Shown in pieces: positions 1 through 6,205 of a stretch of 64,000 nt of DNA (the stretch's first letter is position 1; each line of letters starts with the position of its first letter). The notes under the pieces are model-generated. The model was given only the letters and a program-made list of their open reading frames with translations. It ran no database searches and was not told the origin of the DNA. The position numbers were made by a program, and so were the translations under genes. Source of the stretch: Shewanella marinintestina (GTDB taxonomy: Bacteria > Pseudomonadota > Gammaproteobacteria > Enterobacterales > Shewanellaceae); NCBI RefSeq assembly GCF_023283845.1, contig NZ_JAKILC010000014.1, forward strand, positions 1-64,000, read 5' to 3'.

Positions 1-328
1 CAACACGCTCAGCTTCAAGACGAGCAGCCTCGATGCGAGCAGCTTCCGCCGCTTGCTCTGCTGCGATTCTTTGCGCTTCAGCTTGCTCAGCGGCAACTCT
101 TTCTAATTCAACACGCTCAGCTTCAAGACGAGCAGCCTCGATGCGAGCAGCTTCCGCCGCTTGCTCTGCTGCGATTCTTTGCGCTTCAGCTTGCTCAGCG
201 GCAACTCTTTCTAATTCAAGACGCTCAGCTTCAAGACGAGCAGCCTCGATGCGAGCAGCTTCCGCCGCTTGCTCTGCTGCGATTCTTTGCGCTTCAGCTT
301 GCTCAGCGGCAACTCTTTCAGACTCAAG
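1..328. repeat. Tandem 108-bp repeat inside ftsY (36-residue unit)
   Basis: The 8-mer acgctcag recurs at 5, 113 and 221, exactly 108 bp apart, and the sequence between is almost identical in the three units. Further degenerate copies built from the same Ala/Glu/Gln/Arg words fill the rest of the arm to about 1010. Because 108 is a multiple of three, copy-number changes would keep the frame. The array runs off the left edge, so the total copy number is unknown. Confidence 0.9.
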
Positions 329-1150
329 GCGCTCAGCTTCAATACGAGCGGCCTCGATACGCTCAGCTTCAGCCTGCTCAGCAGCAACTCTGATACTCTC
401 AGCTTGCTCTGCTAAAATTCGGGCTTCAGTTTCAGCTGCTTGTTCTGCTGCAACTCTTTGCGCTTCAGCTTGCTCAGCGGCAGCTCTTTGAACTTGAGCT
501 TGCACAGCTTCAATACGAGCAGTCTCGATACGCTCAGCTTCAGCCGCTTGCTCTGCAGCAACTCTTTGCGCCTCAACTTGTTCGGCGGCAACTTTTTCAG
601 ATTCAAGACGCTCAACTTCAAGGCGAGCTGCTTCAGCTGCTTTTTCTGCTGCAACTCTTTGCGCTTCAACCTGTTCAGCGGCAACTCTTTCTGATTCAAG
701 ACGCTCAACTTCAAGGCGAGCAGCCTCGATTCGAGCAGCTTCAGCAGCTTGCTCTGCAGCAATTCTTTGCGCTTCAACCTGTTCGGCGGCAACGCGTTCT
801 GATTCAAGACGCTCAGCTTCAATACGAGTAGCCTCGATTCGAGCTGCTTCAGCAGCTTGCTCTGCAGCAACTCTTTGCGCTTCAACCTGTTCGGCGGCAA
901 CTCTTTCTGATTCAAGACACTCAGCTTCAATGCGTGTAGCCTCGATTCGAGCAGCTTCCGCGGCTTGTTCTGCAGCAGCTCTTTCAGATTCAAGACGTTC
1001 AGTTTCAATACGTGCTTCTTCGGCTGCTTTTTCAGCTGCGAGCTGTTCCTGCTCCTGCTGTTCTGCTGCTAATTTTGCCGCTTCAGCAGCTTCCGCTTCT
1101 TCTTTAGACTTGTCCTTGCGGAACCAGGAAAAAAAACCTTTCTTTGCCAT
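1..1150 (-). CDS. ftsY: Signal recognition particle receptor FtsY, N-terminal part (3' end outside window)
   Basis: FtsY is the membrane-associated SRP receptor GTPase that delivers ribosomes to the Sec translocon. The reading frame starts at ATG 1150 with [18 protein letters not shown], the membrane-binding amphipathic start typical of FtsY, and stays open to the window edge. At least 383 residues are visible, all Ala/Glu/Arg/Gln-rich (blocks such as [14 protein letters not shown]) and probably alpha-helical or coiled coil. No GTPase NG domain is reached. E. coli FtsY has an acidic arm of about 200 residues in a 497-residue protein, so this arm is greatly expanded, largely by tandem DNA repeats. 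Divergent rsmD, as in E. coli and other gammaproteobacteria, supports the assignment. I see no strong Shine-Dalgarno before the ATG. Open frames on the other strand and in other phases here are by-products of the repeat composition. Confidence 0.93.
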   Translation of the reverse strand, partial: MAKKGFFSWFRKDKSKEEAEAAEAAKLAAEQQEQEQLAAEKAAEEARIETERLESERAAAEQAAEAARIEATRIEAECLESERVAAEQVEAQRVAAEQAAEAARIEATRIEAERLESERVAAEQVEAQRIAAEQAAEAARIEAARLEVERLESERVAAEQVEAQRVAAEKAAEAARLEVERLESEKVAAEQVEAQRVAAEQAAEAERIETARIEAVQAQVQRAAAEQAEAQRVAAEQAAETEARILAEQAESIRVAAEQAEAERIEAARIEAERLESERVAAEQAEAQRIAAEQAAEAARIEAARLEAERLELERVAAEQAEAQRIAAEQAAEAARIEAARLEAERVELERVAAEQAEAQRIAAEQAAEAARIEAARLEAERV

Positions 1151-1375
1151 GTGTTATACCGGTGCTCAAATAGCTGTACATAAATGCATTAGGGTGGAAG
1201 ACGTTATATCAAAATTATGGTCAAATTTCGCTGACAAAAACAGCAAAAAAGCGATTCTAAAAGATTCCGCTTACTGCTTTTTACCTTTTAGCTATGCTTT
1301 GATATAAAATAACGGCCTTATTTCAGACGGCATAGTCTACCACTTTCTTTCATCAGGCAAAATCACGAGGATATC

Positions 1376-1999
1376 ATGGTCAAAAAAAGACCTTCTAGCG
1401 GTCAAGTTAGGATAATTTCAGGCCAGTGGCGATCGCGAAAATTGCCGATCCATGATCTTGAGGGCTTACGCCCAACAACAGATCGTGTACGCGAAACCTT
1501 ATTTAACTGGATTGCCAATGATGTACGTGGTTCTCGCGTTCTAGATTGCTTTGCAGGAAGTGGTGCATTAAGCCTAGAGTCACTATCTCGGTATGCGAGC
1601 TATGCCAAGATTTTCGAACTACAAACACAAGCGGCTAAACAACTCGTTGCTAACTTAGCCACCCTTAAGTGCGAAAATGCAGATGTGATAAAAGGCGATA
1701 GCCTTGCCTTACTGGCTAATACGCCAAACGAAGGTTTTGACATTGCTTTTATCGATCCACCGTTTAGAAAGTCACTCGCCGAGAAAAGTATCGCACTTAT
1801 CGATAAACACCAATGGCTAAACGATGATGCGCTTATCTATGTAGAAACTGAAAGTGAAATAGCAGTGCTCAACGTACCCGCTAGCTGGGCATTAATAAAA
1901 GAGAAAAAAGCCGGCCAAGTGATCTATCGTTTATATCAATATACTGCTGAAGAAAGCTCCGAGGCAGAAACTAACAGTGATTCAGAGGAAATGAGTTAA
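1376..1999 (+). CDS. rsmD: 16S rRNA (guanine-966 N2)-methyltransferase RsmD
   Basis: RsmD transfers a methyl group from SAM to N2 of G966 of 16S rRNA during 30S assembly. The 207-residue product has the family hallmarks: RIISGQWRSRKLPI near the start, RPTTDRVRETLFNWI, the SAM-binding motif VLDCFAGSGALSLE (about residues 55-68), and the catalytic IDPPF motif (about 127-131). The start ATG at 1376 follows a good ribosome-binding site (cacgagg, 1364-1370). Length matches the family (about 200). It is divergent from ftsY and its TAA stop abuts the next ATG, implying co-transcription with the DUF1145 gene. The acidic Ser/Glu-rich C-terminal tail (EESSEAETNSDSEEMS) is not needed for catalysis. Confidence 0.95.
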   Translation: MVKKRPSSGQVRIISGQWRSRKLPIHDLEGLRPTTDRVRETLFNWIANDVRGSRVLDCFAGSGALSLESLSRYASYAKIFELQTQAAKQLVANLATLKCENADVIKGDSLALLANTPNEGFDIAFIDPPFRKSLAEKSIALIDKHQWLNDDALIYVETESEIAVLNVPASWALIKEKKAGQVIYRLYQYTAEESSEAETNSDSEEMS

Positions 2000-2284
2000 A
2001 TGAAAGCCATGCTAGTTTTAGGAAAAGTTGTCACTGGATTTGCTTGGTTAATGATGCTTTATAACTTAGTAGTGCCTTTTGATGGCAGCGTTGCAGTCGT
2101 ACTGAATATCTTGTTTGCCATGACAATCTTTATGCATTGCTTTCAGACTTTTATTTTTCACAGCCTATTTAGCAAATTGCTCGAACTGAAGAAGAGCGAT
2201 TATTTGCAGGTGTTCTTATTTGGTGTATTTAGCCTATTGCAGTATCGCAAACAGGTTATGGATAATCAGGCTCAAAACAGTTAA
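2000..2284 (+). CDS. DUF1145 (YhhL-like) small inner-membrane protein
   Basis: This 94-residue hydrophobic protein has two or three predicted membrane segments (about residues 5-26, 32-52 and possibly 65-80). It matches the DUF1145/YhhL family in size, membrane pattern and position: E. coli yhhL lies just downstream of rsmD. Its ATG at 2000 directly follows the rsmD stop at 1997-1999, so translation is probably coupled. No catalytic motif is visible and the function is unknown. A Rho-independent terminator follows at 2307-2339, making this the end of a two-gene operon. Confidence 0.8.
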   Translation: MKAMLVLGKVVTGFAWLMMLYNLVVPFDGSVAVVLNILFAMTIFMHCFQTFIFHSLFSKLLELKKSDYLQVFLFGVFSLLQYRKQVMDNQAQNS

Positions 2285-2306
2285 TAGCCGGACAAGCCAA
2301 GACCAC

Positions 2307-2339
2307 AAAGGCAAAACAGTATCCGCTGTTTTGCCTTTT
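2307..2339 (+). terminator. Rho-independent terminator after rsmD-DUF1145
   Basis: A 13-bp perfect stem, aaaggcaaaacag (2307-2319) with ctgttttgccttt (2326-2338), and a 6-nt loop, followed by tattttg. It lies 22 nt after the DUF1145 stop. Confidence 0.85.
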
Positions 2340-2360
2340 ATTTTGTGCTTTTTTCAGAGT

Positions 2361-2718
2361 CTAGATCCTAGGACGCTGCGCTGCGAGGATGGGCTACGCC
2401 CTGCTAGGAAAATCAAAAGACTTACAGGCTAAAGCCCAACCTACAGCAAAAAAGGCTTTTACGTTTTAGCTTTTTTCGGTAAGCGCAGCGTTCCGTAAGT
2501 GACGCAGTCACGTTCTCTAGGCCGCAGGCCGTTCGTCTTAGCTCTAAAAGAAGGACCTAGATCCTAGGACGCTACGCTGCGAGGACGGGCTACGCCCTGC
2601 TAGGAACAGCAAAAGCCAAAAGCACCATCTTTTCTGTCTCTTAGCTTTTTCCGTAAGCGCAGCGTTCCGTCAGTGACGCAGTCACGTTCCCTAGGCCGCA
2701 GGCCGTTCTTCTTTGCTC
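2361..2718. repeat. Alternating A-B-A-B intergenic repeats rich in mini-hairpins
   Basis: Repeat A (about 50 bp, starting ctagatcctagg) occurs at 2361-2410 and 2557-2606. Repeat B (about 78 bp, starting ttagctttttt or ttagctttttcc) occurs at 2466-2544 and 2641-2718. Copies differ at only a few positions. Each unit carries short perfect palindromes with 3-nt loops: GGGC-TAC-GCCC (2391-2401, 2587-2597), GTGAC-GCA-GTCAC (2499-2511, 2673-2685) and GGCC-GCA-GGCC (2520-2530, 2694-2704). No credible protein is encoded. They resemble REP-type dispersed elements, but family membership cannot be judged from one locus. Confidence 0.85.
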
Positions 2719-2792
2719 TCCCGCCTTAGCTTTCCCTAGAACCTTTCTCAGCCTTTCCTAGGACCTTCTTTTACTTTCCGAAGCTAAAAAAC

Positions 2793-2819
2793 AAAAAAGC
2801 CCCAATAAAGGGGCTTTTA
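2793..2819 (-). terminator. Terminator of cymA
   Basis: aaaaaagcccc (2793-2803) pairs with ggggctttta (2810-2819). Read on the minus strand, the GC stem ends in a run of T. It lies about 62 nt beyond the cymA stop and may act in both directions. Confidence 0.8.
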
Positions 2820-2881
2820 GTATTTTGACTTGCAGACGTTAGGTCTGGGTCGCTACGACACTCTAGGCTTTAGCCTGAGAC

Positions 2882-3445
2882 TTATCCTTTTGGATAAACG
2901 TGAGCAACGCCTTTGTGACAGTCTACACAAGTCTTACGCTTGTCTTCTTCTTTCTTGAAGTTGTTAGCGTGCATTCTTTTCGCCATCTTCTTCATAGTTT
3001 CAGGCTGATTCTCGTAGATGCGAGAGTGACAGTGCTGACAGTTAGCTGAGTCATTGCCTTTGAAGTACTTAAGCGCTAGATCAGCTTGCTCTTTGCGGTT
3101 CTCATCCAACCACTCTTGAGTATTAAAGCCGTCAATTGTTAGGTAACCGTATAGATCTTTAGATACGATGATCTTCTTAACTAGGTACTTAACAGGGTTG
3201 TGTGGAAGGTGACAATCTTGACATTGAACCACGATACCAGCACTACCGCCGCCGTGAGCAGAAGCTAACACTTCATCTTTCAATGAGTGGTTGCTATGAC
3301 AGCTCATACAGAACTCATCTGTACTTGTTGCATGTAAAGTTTGTTGTGTAGCAAAGTAGCCAACAACACCGACAACGATACCGACGACTAACAATGCCAG
3401 AATCGAATATTTTGCGCTGGGTTTAAATAGTGCTCGCCAGTTCAT
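2882..3445 (-). CDS. cymA: CymA, membrane-anchored tetraheme c-type quinol dehydrogenase
   Basis: CymA takes electrons from menaquinol in the inner membrane and passes them to periplasmic carriers (fumarate, nitrate, DMSO and Fe(III)/Mn(IV) respiration) in Shewanella. The 187-residue product has one N-terminal membrane anchor (about residues 14-34) and four CXXCH heme sites: CMSCH 46-50, CQDCH 75-79, CQHCH 136-140, CVDCH 173-177. It is a NapC/NirT-family protein of exactly CymA size. ATG at 3445 is preferred over the preceding GTG because ggag lies about 8 nt upstream. The gene stands alone with its own terminator. An ATGTGAT half-site at about 3505-3511 could be part of a CRP site, but the second half is poor. 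Confidence 0.97.
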   Translation of the reverse strand: MNWRALFKPSAKYSILALLVVGIVVGVVGYFATQQTLHATSTDEFCMSCHSNHSLKDEVLASAHGGGSAGIVVQCQDCHLPHNPVKYLVKKIIVSKDLYGYLTIDGFNTQEWLDENRKEQADLALKYFKGNDSANCQHCHSRIYENQPETMKKMAKRMHANNFKKEEDKRKTCVDCHKGVAHVYPKG

Positions 3446-3837
3446 CACTCTTCTCCAAGTATTTAATTTTTTCTAACGATGAAATTAATCTTCACCTTTA
3501 ATTTATGTGATCCATTATAAACTAGATTCTACTCATTGATCTGGAACTAAAAGTGCAAAATGAGACATGGCTCTAACTCTCTCATCCGAGTCTAATTCCG
3601 CTCACTTTATATGCACTTTCACTAAAGCTACTCTAAAGCCTTGATTATCGCAAGGTTAATAACCTAGAAGCTTGATATTAGAGTGTTTTAAAGCAAATCC
3701 TTTGAAATTCTTTTAGATGTAAAAGTGAGGTACAGCACACAGTTGAAATCAAAAAATTTCTGATTTTTGAAACTTTTCCAACAAAACATAGGTCTTTATA
3801 TTTACATCGACTTGATTCAATAACTAAAAGGCCAAAG
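3446..3837. other. Divergent intergenic region, cymA / copper block
   Basis: About 390 bp of AT-rich sequence without a supportable gene; it must hold promoters for cymA (minus) and for the copper-related block (plus). An 8-bp inverted repeat, aaagtgca (3550-3557) and tgcacttt (3612-3619), brackets its middle. No CueR- or CusR-type operator was recognised by eye. Confidence 0.5.
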
Positions 3838-4305
3838 ATGCGTAAGCAAATTGCATATTTAGCATTTTTCATCACTTTAGTAGCACAATTTGTGTTATCT
3901 CCAGCGATGGCTATGCCTAAATTTTTGCATGCAAGCTCACACGCACTGCATCAGCAAGCAATGGCTGTTAACTCAATGACAGGTGTAACTGCCGCGCCAA
4001 ACCATCTATCTGCTACTACGCCTTTTAATGACAGTTCCTTAGCCGCAGAGCTTCAAGGTGATGATGCAATGAATTGCGCATCTAATACCGTCAACTTAAC
4101 GTTGCCGAAAATTGACTGTGAAGCACTTTGCGATATTCTAGGCGCTGAAAATTGTGCATCCCATGGTGCCTCCGCACCAGGGATAATAGAGCAACATTTA
4201 CTCGCATTTAACGAGCCTAGCTCTTTAGCTAGTATCCAAACCCGTTTTTGGTCTCTACAAACTGTCGAGTTAGCATCGACTAATCCCCCTCCAATCCCTC
4301 TGTAA
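3838..4305 (+). CDS. Secreted hypothetical protein at head of copper block
   Basis: The 155-residue product has a clear Sec signal peptide (MRKQ start, hydrophobic core about 5-20, likely cleavage after SPAMA). The mature part has five Cys, several His and Met (SSHALHQQAMA, CEALCDILGAENCASHG) and ends NPPPIPL. That architecture resembles the small secreted Cys/His/Met-rich proteins found with copper efflux genes (CopL/DUF2946-like), but I cannot assign it to a family with confidence. It precedes a DUF2057 gene and another Cys-rich secreted protein, both leading to cusBA. A role in periplasmic metal sensing or binding is inferred only from composition and context. Confidence 0.6.
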   Translation: MRKQIAYLAFFITLVAQFVLSPAMAMPKFLHASSHALHQQAMAVNSMTGVTAAPNHLSATTPFNDSSLAAELQGDDAMNCASNTVNLTLPKIDCEALCDILGAENCASHGASAPGIIEQHLLAFNEPSSLASIQTRFWSLQTVELASTNPPPIPL

Positions 4306-4321
4306 GCTTTACATCATCAGC

Positions 4322-4438
4322 TGATTAAGACCTGTACTTAATCAACATGCTTTATAAAAAACAAAGTTGAGCCTTTGCTATTGAAACAAACAATAGCCGG
4401 CGCTAACGATACCGTGCGTTTTATTCATCAGTATCGTT
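4322..4438. other. Two small inverted repeats in the 3838-4305 / DUF2057 gap
   Basis: tgattaag (4322-4329) pairs with cttaatca (4337-4344), and aacgatac (4405-4412) pairs with gtatcgtt (4431-4438). Neither has a convincing T-run; they could be weak terminators or protein-binding sites. Confidence 0.4.
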
Positions 4439-4471
4439 GGTGATGATTTAACAAAAGTTTTGGAGTTTATT

Positions 4472-4891
4472 ATGAAAAAGTTTATTAGCGTAATCGCATT
4501 ATCACTTGCTAGCTTTATCTCTTCAGCGGCATCAGTGTCATTCCCTGAATCAATTGAAGTCTTAGCCGTTAACGGACTCAGCAAGGTTGATAGCCGCTAT
4601 TTAGAACTAAACGACGGACAAAACCTTATCGAAGTGCAATATAGAGACTTATTTGAAAGCAACGCAGAAGATTCAAATTGGGTACGTTCAGAGCCACTCT
4701 ATCTATATGTAGACTTTGATACTGCCGCCAATTACAAAGCAATTACACCAAGTATTCAGTCTGAAGAGGATGCCTATCAGTTTATCGATAACCCAATGAT
4801 CAAACTCACAGATAATATGGGCGGAGAGCAACACATTAGCCTTATGACCCATGGCCAATTGATGACCAAATTATTGTTATCAAAACAGTAA
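4472..4891 (+). CDS. DUF2057 (YccT-like) periplasmic protein
   Basis: The 139-residue protein begins MKKFISVIALSLASF with a Sec signal peptide cleaved near SSAAS. The mature part matches the DUF2057/YccT pattern: an early strand with VLAVNG, then LELNDGQNLIEVQYRD, then a segment with EPLYLYVDF. E. coli YccT (CsgI) has been linked to curli assembly, but family members elsewhere are uncharacterised. ATG 4472 is chosen because ggag (4462-4465) sits at ideal spacing; an in-frame TTG at 4460 overlaps that site and is unlikely. No metal ligands stand out, so its place in the copper block may be positional only. Confidence 0.7.
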   Translation: MKKFISVIALSLASFISSAASVSFPESIEVLAVNGLSKVDSRYLELNDGQNLIEVQYRDLFESNAEDSNWVRSEPLYLYVDFDTAANYKAITPSIQSEEDAYQFIDNPMIKLTDNMGGEQHISLMTHGQLMTKLLLSKQ

Positions 4892-4910
4892 GATATTTAT
4901 CTATTCTTAA

Positions 4911-4973
4911 ATAGGAATGGCACATTGAGCCAACAAAATTGTGAAGTTAATCAATGTGCCGCTTAATTCCTAT
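4911..4973. other. Long intergenic stem-loop
   Basis: ataggaatggcacattga (4911-4928) pairs with tcaatgtgcc (4951-4960) and attcctat (4966-4973). This gives 18 paired bases, interrupted by a single 5-nt bulge (gctta, 4961-4965), around a 22-nt loop. No T-run follows, so it is not a standard terminator. It lies 36 nt before the next start codon. Confidence 0.7.
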
Positions 4974-5008
4974 GGTAGACTTAGCACAGTTTATTATTTG
5001 GAAACATC

Positions 5009-5425
5009 ATGCTTAGCATAATCCGTCGCCATACATTATTAGCCTTTACGCTACTCGCATTGTTGAGTCAGCTAGTGCTTTCTAATGGGTCGCTGATGGT
5101 ACCCAATGCTATGGCTGATGATATGCCAATGATGAGCATGCAAGACGGAACAGATTGTCACCCTATGCAAATGGATGAAGACGCTCATTGCTGCGAAGTT
5201 GAAACGCAAACGCAAATGCTTCCCGGCAGCGACCAACCTTGCTGCAATGGCAATGGATCATGCCAGAGCGACTGCAGCCATTGCTTGGTAATTTCTGTAA
5301 CAGGTAGCCTGTTAAGTGCATCACCTTGGCCTGGGTTTAGCACTTCCGAAATTGTAATGGCCACTCCAATGCCTCATTTCCACTCTATTTCATTGCCACA
5401 AGATTTAAGACCTCCAATCGCTTAA
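5009..5425 (+). CDS. Secreted Cys/Met/His-rich putative copper-binding protein
   Basis: The 138-residue product has a signal peptide ending near NAMA (about residue 36). The mature N-terminus is dense in potential soft-metal ligands: DDMPMMSMQ, CHPMQMDEDAHCCEVE and CCNGNGSCQSDCSHC. The tail ends LRPPIA, as in small DUF2946/CopL-like proteins seen beside copper genes. ATG 5009 has a weak ggaa ribosome-binding site. It lies just before the metal-binding-domain gene and cusBA. Binding of Cu(I) or Cu(II) in the periplasm is inferred from composition; no enzymatic motif is visible. Confidence 0.65.
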   Translation: MLSIIRRHTLLAFTLLALLSQLVLSNGSLMVPNAMADDMPMMSMQDGTDCHPMQMDEDAHCCEVETQTQMLPGSDQPCCNGNGSCQSDCSHCLVISVTGSLLSASPWPGFSTSEIVMATPMPHFHSISLPQDLRPPIA

Positions 5426-5566
5426 CAGAGACTCTAAGTTTCTGGCGAATATCATTCGCACCTAAAAATCGATATTAATCTTAATCAGCAATTATTTATG
5501 CCGTTAATTGTTCTGTTGCTTATGTTAAGCGCAGTCATCCGGCCATCTCTTTGATGGAGTTGAGTT

Positions 5567-6181
5567 ATGAAAACCCTTTTAAGTTTAGCCTTATCTGCCT
5601 TGTTAATTTTGTCTTGGGCACCAACAGCGTCAGCCAATGAACACCATCATGGTGCACATAAAGGCCAGCACGCTGCCCAGCATCAAGACTACGCCTGTCC
5701 AATGCACCCTGAAGTGACAGGTAGCAAAGATGATTCTTGTCCTAAATGCGGTATGGATTTAGAAGCAACACAAACAGCTTCTAAAACTCATACAAACGAC
5801 TGTGACTCTTGCCCAAATAAAGAGTCATGCCCTAATAAAGCTGGAAAGCACCACAAACATATGAACAAGCACACCCATGCTTGTCCTATGAACCCAGCTA
5901 TTACAGGGCAAGCTGGCGACAGCTGCCCTAAATGTGGCATGGATTTAGAACCTATTGCTAAGGCTGACAACGCTAAAAACTGTGACTCTTGCCCAAACAA
6001 AGAGTCGTGCCCTAATAAAGCTAAAAAACACCACAAACATATGAGCAAGCATACCCATGCCTGCCCAATGAACCCAGCTATTACAGGTCAAGCAGGCGAT
6101 AGCTGCCCTAAATGCGGAATGGACTTAGAGCCAATCGCAACCGGCGATACAGCGACTAAATCTGGTCATCAGCATCACTAA
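5567..6181 (+). CDS. Periplasmic protein with three heavy-metal-binding domains (HMBD)
   Basis: After a signal peptide (cleaved near TASA, about residue 23) and a His-rich stretch, the 204-residue protein carries three short HMBD (YHS-like) modules with the signature CPMHP/CPMNP...CPKCGMDLE, at about residues 42-66, 105-129 and 165-189. They are separated by Cys/Lys/His linkers containing DSCPNKESCPNKA. Modules two and three and their linkers are near-identical with a 60-residue (180-bp) period, so a recent internal duplication is likely. Such modules usually sit at the N-terminus of CusB-type adaptors or P-type ATPases; here they form a free-standing protein 24 nt before cusB. A role as periplasmic metal buffer or chaperone to the efflux pump is inferred. 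Confidence 0.75.
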   Translation: MKTLLSLALSALLILSWAPTASANEHHHGAHKGQHAAQHQDYACPMHPEVTGSKDDSCPKCGMDLEATQTASKTHTNDCDSCPNKESCPNKAGKHHKHMNKHTHACPMNPAITGQAGDSCPKCGMDLEPIAKADNAKNCDSCPNKESCPNKAKKHHKHMSKHTHACPMNPAITGQAGDSCPKCGMDLEPIATGDTATKSGHQHH

Positions 6182-6205
6182 TATTTAGGGTGGAGATAAG
6201 GCATT

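Noticed and set aside
1-1010. CRISPR-like array from the regular repeats
   Set aside because: Units are 108 bp, contiguous and coding, with no spacer-repeat structure and no cas genes.
33-1307. Open frames on the plus strand and an offset minus-strand frame over the first kilobase
   Set aside because: They are low-complexity shadows of the ftsY repeat region; the frame starting at ATG 1150 on the minus strand encodes the true FtsY N-terminus and stays open to the window edge.
2220-2432. Plus-strand ORF running from DUF1145 into repeat A
   Set aside because: It overlaps DUF1145 out of frame, crosses a strong terminator and ends inside a non-coding repeat.
3678-3875. Small minus-strand ORF in the cymA intergenic region
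   Set aside because: No ribosome-binding site, no domain, and it overlaps the start of the secreted protein gene at 3838.
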